The notes under the pieces: model-generated
The model's input: the letters and a program-made list of their open reading frames with translations, nothing else
Database searches by the model: none
What the model was told of the DNA's origin: nothing
Part shown: positions 24,950 to 31,977 of the stretch, in pieces
Numbering within the stretch: position 1 is the first letter of the stretch
Layout: every line of letters starts with the position of its first letter
Translations under genes and position numbers: made by a program
Source: Pseudomonadota bacterium
GTDB taxonomy: Bacteria; Actinomycetota; Actinomycetes; Actinomycetales; Cellulomonadaceae
DNA length: 41,709 nt
Direction: 5' to 3'
Assembly: GCA_021833345.1 (NCBI GenBank)
Contig: JAKBFW010000005.1
Coordinates: forward strand, 1 to 41,709

Positions 24950-25029
24950 GGGGGACCTTTCACGTCACGTCCCACCAGCACCGACCGTTGTGGGCGGGGC
25001 CGTATGGGACTTTCGTCCTCGACGAGTGC

Positions 25030-25035
25030 AGCCTA
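25030..25035 (-). promoter_or_regulatory. candidate -10 element of ctaCDF
   Basis: TAGGCT on the minus strand would start a leader of about 75 nt before TTG 24949. The gap 24950-25137 otherwise holds only the plus-strand promoter at its far end. Confidence 0.4.
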
Positions 25036-25137
25036 GCGTCATCCTCGCGCGATGTGAGCCCCGCATCGCCACCATGGCGACACATTGTCAGCACAACGCG
25101 TCCACCTCTCCGACGCCGTGCCATCGACCGCACGCGC

Positions 25138-25143
25138 TACCGT
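25138..25143 (+). promoter_or_regulatory. -10 element TACCGT of the leader ORF and NifS-like operon
   Basis: TACCGT is followed by 6 nt and GTG 25150, which opens a short ORF in a different frame from the NifS-like gene. This is the leaderless layout. Confidence 0.55.
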
Positions 25144-25149
25144 GCGGTC

Positions 25150-25212
25150 GTGATCAACCCCGTGCCCCGCGCGTTCGGCCCGGCTCGCCCGGCCCCCCGA
25201 AGGTCGGTATGA
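25150..25212 (+). CDS. 20-codon leaderless leader ORF
   Basis: Starts at GTG 25150 and encodes a Pro/Arg-rich peptide with no cysteine. Its TGA (25210-25212) overlaps the ATG (25209-25211) of the NifS-like gene as ATGA. Seen: a correct leaderless promoter and the stop/start overlap. Inference: ribosomes translating the leader reinitiate on the NifS-like gene, which also has a weak AAGG 5 nt before its ATG. The peptide could act in cis (the PARPAP run may slow ribosomes) or simply deliver ribosomes. Too short for homology. Confidence 0.5.
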   Translation: MINPVPRAFGPARPAPRRSV

Positions 25213-26375
25213 CGCGCGCCACGCCTGCCCCACGGGTCTTCCTCGACGCCGCCGGTCACGCCCCCGTCCACCCGCAGGCACGGGCCGTGCTCCTGGAGGC
25301 CGTCGACCAGGGCTGGGCCGACCCGCGGCGTCTGCACGCCGAGGGCCGTCGGGCGCGGATGCTGCTCGACGGCGCCCGCGAGTCCATCGCGGCACACCTC
25401 GGCAGCCGGCCGGCCGAGCTCCGGTTCGCCGGCTCGCACGTGACCGCCCTGCACACCGCCGTCAGAGGTGTCACCCGCGGGCGGCATCGCCTCGGCCGGG
25501 ACGTCGTCGCAAGCGCCGTCGAACGCGCCGCGCTCCTCCACGCCGCACGGTTCACCACCACCGACGGGGACGCGCCCGGCACGACCGCACTGATCCCCGT
25601 CGATCGGACCGGGCGTGTCGCAGTCGACCAGTTCGTCGCCCGGCTCGGTGCGGGCGGAGTCGCGCTCGCGGCGCTCCAGCACGCAAACGGGGAGGTCGGC
25701 ACCTTGCAGCCGGTCCCGGAGGTCCACGCTGCGGCCCGACAGGCCGGTGTACCGCTGCTGGTCGACGCCGGGTCGAGCGTCGGCCACGTCCCGGTCTCCG
25801 ACGCGTGGGACCTCCTGGCGGCAGACGCGGGCGACTGGGGAGCGCCGGTCGGCCTCGGCCTGCTCGCCGTGCGTCCGCGGGTGCGCTGGGCGCCCGACTG
25901 GCCCGAGGACGACGACCCCTGGTTCCCCGGTGGCGTGAGCGTCCCGGCCGCGCTCGCCGCAGCCGCCGCCCTCGACCTCGCGCGATCGGACCTCTCCGTC
26001 GAGGACGCGCACCGCCGGGCCCTGGTGTCCAGGATCCGCACCGAGGTCCCGATCCGCGTGCCGGACGTGCAGGTGATGGGTCCGGACGACGCCCGGCTCC
26101 CGCACGTCGTCACGTTCTCGTGCCTGTACGTGGACGGCGAGGCACTCGTGACCGAGCTCGACAGGGCCGGCTTCGCGGTGGGCTCCGGCTCGGCGTGCAC
26201 GTCGAGCGCGTTGGAGCCCAGTCACGTCCTCGCGGCGATGGGGGCACTCACCCACGGCAACATCCGGATCACGGTGCCGCGCGGCACCGAGGCTGCGCAG
26301 GTCGAGCGCTTCCTCGAGGTCCTGCCCGCGGCCGTCGCGACGGTCCGATCGGCTCTCGGGGTCGAGGGACTGTGA
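25209..26375 (+). CDS. NifS/IscS-like protein lacking the PLP lysine
   Basis: 388 aa. Class V aminotransferase fold of the cysteine desulfurase type, probably without PLP catalysis. Seen: family runs YDAAGHAPVHP-like start, LQHANGEVGTLQPV, VPLLVDAGSSVGHVPV, and a well-kept cysteine loop GSGSACTSSALEPSHVLAAMG. Lost: the Schiff-base Lys region reads DAGDWGAPVGLGLL where family members have S-x-H-K-x-G-x-P; the PLP-stacking His is Arg (AVERAALLH); the Gln after VDA is Ser. It is followed by a TusA-like gene (GTGA overlap), normally the sulfur acceptor. It may be a pseudoenzyme or a sulfur carrier; no frameshift or stop suggests decay. ATG 25209 is chosen by AAGG and the overlap with the leader ORF. 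Confidence 0.8.
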   Translation: MTRATPAPRVFLDAAGHAPVHPQARAVLLEAVDQGWADPRRLHAEGRRARMLLDGARESIAAHLGSRPAELRFAGSHVTALHTAVRGVTRGRHRLGRDVVASAVERAALLHAARFTTTDGDAPGTTALIPVDRTGRVAVDQFVARLGAGGVALAALQHANGEVGTLQPVPEVHAAARQAGVPLLVDAGSSVGHVPVSDAWDLLAADAGDWGAPVGLGLLAVRPRVRWAPDWPEDDDPWFPGGVSVPAALAAAAALDLARSDLSVEDAHRRALVSRIRTEVPIRVPDVQVMGPDDARLPHVVTFSCLYVDGEALVTELDRAGFAVGSGSACTSSALEPSHVLAAMGALTHGNIRITVPRGTEAAQVERFLEVLPAAVATVRSALGVEGL

Positions 26376-26710
26376 GCGCCCCTGGCGGTTCCGGCTCGAG
26401 CGACCACGGCTCGGCCGACCGCCCACCGACGAGCGAGCCCCCATCAGTCGAGGGGCCGCCCGTCGAGGAGCCGCAGACGACCGTCGACGCACGGGGCGCG
26501 CGCTGCCCGATGCCCGTCATCATGCTCGCTCGTGCCGCTGCGTCGCTTCCCGGCGGCTCGCTCGTCACCGTGATCACGACCGATCCGGCGGCCCGGCTCG
26601 ACGTCCCGGCATGGGCGCGCATGCGCGGTCACGCGGTGGTCGACGACCGTCCTGCCCCGTCCCGACCCGACGAGGTTCGCATCACCGTCCGACTGTCCGG
26701 GAACGGCTGA
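26372..26710 (+). CDS. TusA-like sulfur carrier
   Basis: 112 aa. Seen: a disordered Pro/Ser/Glu-rich N-terminus of about 37 aa, then a TusA/SirA domain with the sulfur-accepting CPMP motif (VDARGARCPMPVIMLARA) and TTDPAARLDVPAWARMRGH. The active Cys is intact although the preceding NifS-like protein has lost its PLP lysine. Starts at GTG 26372 overlapping the previous stop. In some actinobacteria these two domains occur as one fused protein (from memory), which explains the linker-like N-terminus here. Confidence 0.88.
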   Translation: MSAPGGSGSSDHGSADRPPTSEPPSVEGPPVEEPQTTVDARGARCPMPVIMLARAAASLPGGSLVTVITTDPAARLDVPAWARMRGHAVVDDRPAPSRPDEVRITVRLSGNG

Positions 26711-26743
26711 CGGGCCCGCCGCACGCAGCGAGCCCGTCAGCTG
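26704..26743. terminator. terminator between convergent tusA-like and erpA genes
   Basis: Stem of about 12 bp (one G-U) with core arms CTGACGGGC/GCCCGTCAG (26707-26715, 26732-26740) and a 16-nt loop. The TGA of the TusA-like gene lies in the left arm. Confidence 0.6.
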
Positions 26744-26776
26744 GCATCCGGCGCCCCAGCGGCCGCTGAACCAGAG

Positions 26777-27127
26777 TCAGGAGAAGGAACCCCCGCACGC
26801 GCACGAGCTGCCCGCGTTCGGGTTGTCGATCGTGAAGCCCTGCTTCTCGATCGTGTCGGCGAAGTCGATCGTCGCGCCGTCGAGGTACGGAACACTCATC
26901 CGGTCGACGATCACCTCGACACCGTCGTAGTCACGGATCGCATCGCCGTCGAGCACGCGCTCGTCGAAGTACAGCTGGTAGATCAGGCCGGAGCAGCCGC
27001 CCGGCTGGACCGCGACGCGGAGCCGGAGGTCGTCGCGGCCCTCCTGCTCGAGGAGGCTGCGGACCTTGCCCGCAGCCACATCGCTCAGCACGACGCCATG
27101 GGTGGCAGTCTCGGTGGTTTCGCTCAT
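26777..27127 (-). CDS. erpA: A-type iron-sulfur carrier (HesB/IscA family)
   Basis: 116 aa. Delivers Fe-S clusters to target proteins. Seen: all three conserved cysteines, in QPGGCSGLIYQL and the C-terminal SSCACGGSF, plus FTIDNPNAG. Length is normal. Start ATG 27127 has GGAGACG upstream; the longer frame to 27166 is unlikely. Clients nearby could include QcrA and NadA (inference). In the same order as Rv2204c. Confidence 0.93.
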   Translation of the reverse strand: MSETTETATHGVVLSDVAAGKVRSLLEQEGRDDLRLRVAVQPGGCSGLIYQLYFDERVLDGDAIRDYDGVEVIVDRMSVPYLDGATIDFADTIEKQGFTIDNPNAGSSCACGGSFS

Positions 27128-27297
27128 CGTCGTCTCCGCATTGCTCGCGCGAGGTGCCCAGGGCACGCCTGTCGTCTGTCTGGTCCTTCTGTCCCACCAA
27201 CATCGCGCACGGCGCCGGTGTTCCCCTCAGCGTACGACTGCCGCGTGCAGGTACGGCGCACCCGAGGTCCCGCGCCGTCCCTGCCCGTGCAGCCGGG

Positions 27298-27357
27298 CTC
27301 CGCGCCACCAGGCTCAGTGCGACCCGACTCAGTGCGCACCGGCTCAGTGCGACCAGG
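27298..27357. repeat. 15-bp tandem repeat, four units, at the 3' end of the glycerate kinase gene
   Basis: Units begin at 27298, 27313, 27328 and 27343. The last three start CTCAGTGCG; the first is degenerate (12 of 15 identical to the last). The kinase stop codon lies in the last unit, and the next two units downstream on the minus strand each carry a further in-frame stop (Ser/Ala-His-stop). Confidence 0.8.
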
Positions 27358-28516
27358 TGCGCGCGAGCCGGGCCGCACGCGCGGCGAGCGTGCCGCTCGG
27401 GTCGGCGAACGATGCCGCAACCTCGGCGTCCGACGTCGCGACGGCGTACGCGCCGGCGATCCCGGCCGCCCCCCACTCGCGCCGCCCGATGGTGACCTGC
27501 CCCGCCAGCACGACCGTCGGGACCGCAGCATCGAGGGCCCGCGCCGCGACCGCCTGGACGACCTTGCCGTGGAGCGACTGCCAGTCGAAGGTGCCCTCTC
27601 CCGTCACCACGAGATCGACGTCCGCGATCCGCTCCGCCAGCCCCACCGCATCGGCCACCACGACCGAACCAGGGATCAGCCGTGCGCCGAGCACCGCGAG
27701 CCCGAAGCCGAGACCGCCGGCCGCACCGGTGCCCGGCGCCGTCGACAGCCGCGGAGCACGCGGCGCACCCACGAGCAGGTCGGGACGCCCGAGCTCCGCC
27801 CCGAGCACCTGCCCCGCCACCTCGGCGAAGCGGCTGAGCGACCGCTCGAGCTCCTGCGCCTGCTCAGGCGATGCGCCCTTCTGCGCGGCAAACCCACCAC
27901 TGGCACCGTTCAACCCGAGCAGCGGGACGTCGACGTCGTAGGCGCCGACGAGCTCGACCCCGGACAGTCGCTCCCGCACGGCGGCAAGTCCCGCGAGATC
28001 GGCGGATCGCACCTCGGCGAGGTGGAGCCCGCCGGCCCCGAGAGCCTCCGCGGACCCGACGCCGAGCGCGCCGAGCATGCCTGCACCCCCGTCGTTCGTC
28101 GCCGAACCGCCGAGGCCGACGACGATGCGACCCGCTCCCGTGCCGAGCGCGGCGTCGATCAGACGGCCGACGCCGCCGGAGGTCGTGACGGTCGGGTCCC
28201 GCCGGTCGAACGGGACGAGCGGGAGCCCGATGGCCTGTGCCGACTCGATGTACGCGGTGCGCGACCCGTCGGTGTCCACGACCAGGACGGCTGCCGGGAC
28301 CGGTTCCCCGAGGGGCGACGGAACGGTCACGGACAGCAGCGTGCCGCCCAGAGCGGCCTGCAGGGTGTCGAGGAAGCCCGGACCGCCGTCCGAGAGCGGG
28401 CACGGCTCGACCCGGTCCTCGGGGGCGGTCCGGTGCCAACCCTCGGCGATCGCGGAGGCCGCCTGCCCCGCGCTGAGGGTTCCGCCGAAGGAGTCCGGGG
28501 CGACCAGGATGCGCAT
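27344..28516 (-). CDS. glxK: glycerate kinase (GlxK/GckA type I)
   Basis: 390 aa. Phosphorylates D-glycerate, feeding C2/C3 compounds to glycolysis. Seen: N-terminal RILVAPDSFGGTLSAGQAA, SDGGPGFLD, GGSATNDGGAGMLGALG, and VVTGEGTFDWQSLHGKVV, all characteristic of this kinase family. Length is normal. ATG 28516 is preceded at 6 nt by CAGGAT, a near leaderless -10. The 3' end runs into a 15-bp tandem repeat, which fixes the end as WSH-stop. Divergent from nadA by 75 bp. Confidence 0.92.
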   Translation of the reverse strand: MRILVAPDSFGGTLSAGQAASAIAEGWHRTAPEDRVEPCPLSDGGPGFLDTLQAALGGTLLSVTVPSPLGEPVPAAVLVVDTDGSRTAYIESAQAIGLPLVPFDRRDPTVTTSGGVGRLIDAALGTGAGRIVVGLGGSATNDGGAGMLGALGVGSAEALGAGGLHLAEVRSADLAGLAAVRERLSGVELVGAYDVDVPLLGLNGASGGFAAQKGASPEQAQELERSLSRFAEVAGQVLGAELGRPDLLVGAPRAPRLSTAPGTGAAGGLGFGLAVLGARLIPGSVVVADAVGLAERIADVDLVVTGEGTFDWQSLHGKVVQAVAARALDAAVPTVVLAGQVTIGRREWGAAGIAGAYAVATSDAEVAASFADPSGTLAARAARLARTWSH

Positions 28517-28522
28517 GGCGCG

Positions 28523-28585
28523 ATCCTGGCACACACGTGCGGAGGTCCTGCGCGCCGGGGTAGGCCAGCACCGTTGTGGGATGAT
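28523..28585. promoter_or_regulatory. divergent promoters of glxK and nadA
   Basis: Minus strand CAGGAT (28528-28523), 6 nt before ATG 28516; plus strand GATGAT (28580-28585), 6 nt before GTG 28592. Both are near, not exact, TANNNT matches with leaderless spacing. Confidence 0.4.
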
Positions 28586-28591
28586 CTGCGC

Positions 28592-29794
28592 GTGACGAGC
28601 ATCCCAGGGACGACGTTCTCCGAGCCCGCGCCGTCGGCCGCGCTGCTCCTGCTCGGGCGCGGGGTCGACCTCGCCTCCGAGCGGGGCGTCGAGTGCGTCG
28701 GTGACCTCCCCGCCCCCAGCGACCCGGACCTGGTCGAACGCGCGCGGGTGGCGCGTGCCGCCCTCGGCGACCGTGCGTTCGTGCTCGGCCACCACTACCA
28801 GCGCGACGAGGTCATCGACTTCGCCGACGTGACCGGCGACTCGTTCAAGCTCGCGCGCGAGGCGGCCGCTCGGCCAGAGGCCGAGTTCATCCTGTTCTGC
28901 GGCGTCCACTTCATGGCGGAGTCCGCCGACATCCTCACGTCGGCCGCGCAGCAGGTGATACTCCCCGACCTCGCGGCCGGGTGCTCGATGGCGGACATGG
29001 CCGCGATCCACCAGGTCGAGGATGCGTGGGACGTGCTCACGGAGGCCGGCGTGTCGGCGACCACCGTCCCGGTCACCTACATGAACTCCACGGCGGCTAT
29101 CAAGGCCTTCACCGGTCGCCACGGCGGGACGGTCTGCACCTCGTCGAACGCCCATGTCGCCCTCCGTTGGGCCTTCGACCAGGTGGGCGGGCGCGACGGC
29201 CACGGCAAGGTGCTCTTCATGCCGGACCAGCACCTCGGGCGCAACACCGCGGTGCGCGAGCTCGGGCTCTCCCTCGACGACTGCGTGGTCTACGACCCGC
29301 GCAAGCCGCAGGGCGGCCTCACCGCGCAGCAGCTGCGCGACGCGCGGATGATCCTGTGGCGGGGGCACTGCTCGGTGCACGGGAGGTTCTCGGCGCAGAA
29401 CGTCGCCGACATCCGCACCGCCGCGCCAGGGGTGACCGTGCTCGTGCACCCCGAGTGCACGCACGAGGTCGTCACCGCGGCCGACATGGTCGGCTCGACG
29501 GAGTACATCATCAAGGCCCTCGACGCGGCCGAGCCCGGGTCGACCTGGGCGATCGGCACGGAGCTCAACCTCGTGCGACGCCTCGCGAACACCCATCCGG
29601 ACAAGACGGTGCACTACCTCGACTCGACGGTGTGCTTCTGCTCGACCATGAACCGCATCGACCTGCCCCACCTCGTCTGGGCGATGGAGTCCCTGGTCGA
29701 CGGCCGTGTCGTCAACCGCGTCGTGGTCGACGAGGATGACGCGCACTGGGCCCGGGTGGCTCTCGATCAGATGCTCGCGCTGCCCGGGTACTGA
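28592..29794 (+). CDS. nadA: quinolinate synthase
   Basis: 400 aa. Condenses iminoaspartate with dihydroxyacetone phosphate in NAD synthesis, using a 4Fe-4S cluster. Seen: FVLGHHYQRDEVIDFADVTGDSF, the cysteine region LAAGCSMADM, HPECTHEVV and DSTVCFCSTMNRIDLPHL, and VTYMNSTAAIKAF. The roughly 60-aa N-terminal extension is usual in the long actinobacterial form. nadB and nadC are not next to it in this window. The frame runs open upstream through glxK antisense; GTG 28592 is chosen from the promoter spacing. Confidence 0.94.
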   Translation: MTSIPGTTFSEPAPSAALLLLGRGVDLASERGVECVGDLPAPSDPDLVERARVARAALGDRAFVLGHHYQRDEVIDFADVTGDSFKLAREAAARPEAEFILFCGVHFMAESADILTSAAQQVILPDLAAGCSMADMAAIHQVEDAWDVLTEAGVSATTVPVTYMNSTAAIKAFTGRHGGTVCTSSNAHVALRWAFDQVGGRDGHGKVLFMPDQHLGRNTAVRELGLSLDDCVVYDPRKPQGGLTAQQLRDARMILWRGHCSVHGRFSAQNVADIRTAAPGVTVLVHPECTHEVVTAADMVGSTEYIIKALDAAEPGSTWAIGTELNLVRRLANTHPDKTVHYLDSTVCFCSTMNRIDLPHLVWAMESLVDGRVVNRVVVDEDDAHWARVALDQMLALPGY

Positions 29795-29826
29795 GCGCGG
29801 GCGGATCGGGGAGCGGCTGCGGGCTG

Positions 29827-31254
29827 TCAGCCTGCCGCGAGACCGACCAGCAGGAGGACCTCCGCCAGCACGACCTTCTCGAGCTCGCCGAGGTGGACCG
29901 ACTCGTTGGCTCCGTGCGCGCGCGAGTCCGGGTCTTCGACGCCCGTGACCAGCACGGCGGCGTGCGGGAAGAGGTCGACGAGGTCGGCGATGAACGGGAT
30001 GGAGCCACCGACGCCGATGTCGACAGGAGGCACGCCCCACGCGCCGGTGAATGCCGCACGCGCGGTCCGCATCGCGACCGAGTCCGCGGGGGCCTGGTAC
30101 GGCTTGCCCGCCTCGCCGTCACGGACCGTCACCTGGGCGCCGAACGGGGCGTGCGACTCGAGGTGGCGGCGGAGCGCCTGCATCGCGAGCGCCGGGTCCT
30201 GGCCCGGGGCGATGCGGAGCGACAGCTTGGCCGTCGCACGCGGCGCCAGCGTGTTCGACGCCTCGGCGACGCTGGTCGCATCGATCCCGATGACGCTCAG
30301 CGCCGGGCGGGTCCACAGGCGTGCCGTCAGCGATCCCGAGCCGGCGAGCCTGACCCCGTCGAGGATTGCCGCGTCCGCACGCAGGTCCGCCTCGTCGTAG
30401 TCCACGGCGGGATCCGGACCCACGACGAGGCCCTCGACCGCCACGTCGCCGGCATCGTCGTGCAGCGTCGCGATCAGGCGCGCGAGCACCGTCAGGGCAT
30501 CGAGCACCGGGCCTCCGAAGAAGCCGGAATGCACCGCGTGGGACAGCACGGCGACCTCGACCTCGGCATCGACGAGGCCGCGGAGCGACGTGGTCAGCGC
30601 CGGGACGCCCACGCGCCAGTTCGCGGAGTCCGCGACCACGAAGACGTCGCCCGCGAGCTTGTCCCGGTACGTGTGCAGGAACGACGAGAACGTCGGCGAG
30701 CCGATCTCCTCCTCGCCCTCGACGAACACCGTCACCCCGATCCCCAGCTCGTCGCCGAGCACGCGGAGGGCACCCACGTGAGCGACGATGCCGGCCTTGT
30801 CGTCCGCAGCGCCGCGGCCGTAGAGGCGGCCGGCGCGCTCGGTCGGTTCGAACGGAGACGTGTCCCACGCCGCAGGGTCGCCGGTGGGCTGGACGTCGTG
30901 GTGCGCATAGAGCACGACGGTCGGCCGGCCCGGTGCGGCAGGCCGCCTCGCGACGACGGCCGGGGCCCCCGGTCGGCCGTCCGCCCCCGCGGCGGTCAGG
31001 ACCTCGACCTCCGGCAGACCCACGCCGACGAGCAGCGCCGCGACGGCGTCCGCCGTCGCGCGGACCGCCGCCTGGTCGAACGCCGGGTTGGAGATGCTCG
31101 GGATGCGGACGAGCGCCTCGAGGTCCCGCCGGACGGAATCGAACTCCGTCGCGACCCGCTCGCGCCAGTGCTCGATGCTTCGCGGGCCGGATGCGGCCGC
31201 CGGCGATTCATCGCTCGGCAGAGGGGCGGGCACGGCTCGGGGGTCCTCGGTCAT
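29827..31254 (-). CDS. M20-family metallopeptidase (dipeptidase)
   Basis: 475 aa. A dizinc peptidase of the carnosinase/PepV-like group. Seen: metal ligands VVLYAHHDVQP (His, Asp), GRGAADDKAGI (bridging Asp), VFVEGEEEIGS (catalytic Glu), DVFVVADSANW, and the C-terminal HGANESVH; the dimerisation domain lies between (about residues 210-330). No signal peptide, so cytoplasmic. ATG 31254 follows TAGCGT by 8 nt (leaderless). Substrate not readable. Confidence 0.9.
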   Translation of the reverse strand: MTEDPRAVPAPLPSDESPAAASGPRSIEHWRERVATEFDSVRRDLEALVRIPSISNPAFDQAAVRATADAVAALLVGVGLPEVEVLTAAGADGRPGAPAVVARRPAAPGRPTVVLYAHHDVQPTGDPAAWDTSPFEPTERAGRLYGRGAADDKAGIVAHVGALRVLGDELGIGVTVFVEGEEEIGSPTFSSFLHTYRDKLAGDVFVVADSANWRVGVPALTTSLRGLVDAEVEVAVLSHAVHSGFFGGPVLDALTVLARLIATLHDDAGDVAVEGLVVGPDPAVDYDEADLRADAAILDGVRLAGSGSLTARLWTRPALSVIGIDATSVAEASNTLAPRATAKLSLRIAPGQDPALAMQALRRHLESHAPFGAQVTVRDGEAGKPYQAPADSVAMRTARAAFTGAWGVPPVDIGVGGSIPFIADLVDLFPHAAVLVTGVEDPDSRAHGANESVHLGELEKVVLAEVLLLVGLAAG

Positions 31255-31262
31255 GGGCGATC

Positions 31263-31289
31263 ACGCTACTCCGTCGGCTCGACTACCCT
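31263..31289. promoter_or_regulatory. compact divergent leaderless promoters, M20 peptidase / DUF3043
   Basis: Minus TAGCGT (31268-31263), 8 nt from ATG 31254; plus TACCCT (31284-31289), 6 nt from GTG 31296. The whole divergent gap is 41 bp, so the -35 regions overlap the opposite promoter. Confidence 0.6.
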
Positions 31290-31295
31290 CGGGGT

Positions 31296-31901
31296 GTGTT
31301 CTCTCGCCGCAAGACCGATGCCACCCCTGCCACCGCGCCGACGGATGTCACGTCCACGACGGGTTCCGGGAAGGGGCACGCCACCCCACGCCGCAAGCAG
31401 TCCGAGGCCGCGAACAAGCGTCCGCTCGTCCCGGCCGGCCGCGCGGGCAACAGCAAGTCGGTGCGCGCTGCGGAGCGCGCCGCCGCCAAGGTCCGCCGTG
31501 AGCAGGAGTACCAGGCGATGGTCACGGGGGACGACCGCCACCTGCCCGCGCGGGACCGCGGTCCGGTCCGTCGGTTCGTCCGGGACTACATCGATGCGCG
31601 TCGCACGATGCTCGAGTACATGCTGCCGGGGGTGCTCGGCTTCCTCGTGATCCAGATCCTCGCCCAGCAGGTGTCCTCCTACGCCTACCTCGCCGTGCTC
31701 ATCGCCTTCTACCTCTTCGTGATCGCCACCATCGTGGACGTCGTCCTCAGGTGGCGCCGCCTGCGCAAGCGCCTGATCGCGAAGTTCGGCCCCACGACGT
31801 CGATGCAGGGGCTCATGCTCTACACCGTCAGCCGCTCCTCGCAGATCCGGCGCACACGCATGCCGCGACCGCAGGTCAAGCGCGGCGAGGACCCGTCCTG
31901 A
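31296..31901 (+). CDS. DUF3043 family membrane protein
   Basis: 201 aa, function unknown. Seen: FSRRK at the N-terminus, a basic Lys/Arg/Ala-rich cytoplasmic region, RDRGPVRRFVRDYIDARR, then two membrane segments (LEYMLPGVLGFLVIQILAQ and YAYLAVLIAFYLFVIATIVDVVL), and a basic tail with MPRPQVKRGE. The pattern matches DUF3043, found throughout actinobacteria (Rv2206 position). Leaderless GTG at 31296. The longer frame back to 30366 is antisense to the peptidase. Confidence 0.85.
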   Translation: MFSRRKTDATPATAPTDVTSTTGSGKGHATPRRKQSEAANKRPLVPAGRAGNSKSVRAAERAAAKVRREQEYQAMVTGDDRHLPARDRGPVRRFVRDYIDARRTMLEYMLPGVLGFLVIQILAQQVSSYAYLAVLIAFYLFVIATIVDVVLRWRRLRKRLIAKFGPTTSMQGLMLYTVSRSSQIRRTRMPRPQVKRGEDPS

Positions 31902-31964
31902 CCGGACCGCAGGGCACCGCTCGTCAAGCGCTCGCACGGCCCACAGGTTCCCTCGGAGCCGACG

Positions 31965-31970
31965 TAGGGT
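31965..31970 (+). promoter_or_regulatory. -10 element TAGGGT of the aldo/keto reductase
   Basis: TAGGGT followed by 7 nt and ATG 31978. It favours ATG 31978 over the GTG at 31969, which lies inside the element. Confidence 0.6.
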
Positions 31971-31977
31971 GACAGAC

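Noticed and set aside
25085-25107. TTGTCAGCA, a good start for a second RecA-NDp/PafBC promoter before the NifS-like operon.
   Set aside because: The hexamer 8 nt downstream is CCACCT, not TANNNT, and the real -10 (25138) is too far away.
25150-25212. Polycysteine attenuator leader as described in mycobacteria.
   Set aside because: The encoded peptide has no cysteine, so that mechanism does not apply.
27298-27357. CRISPR-like short repeats.
   Set aside because: Units are contiguous 15-mers without spacers, and no cas gene is nearby.
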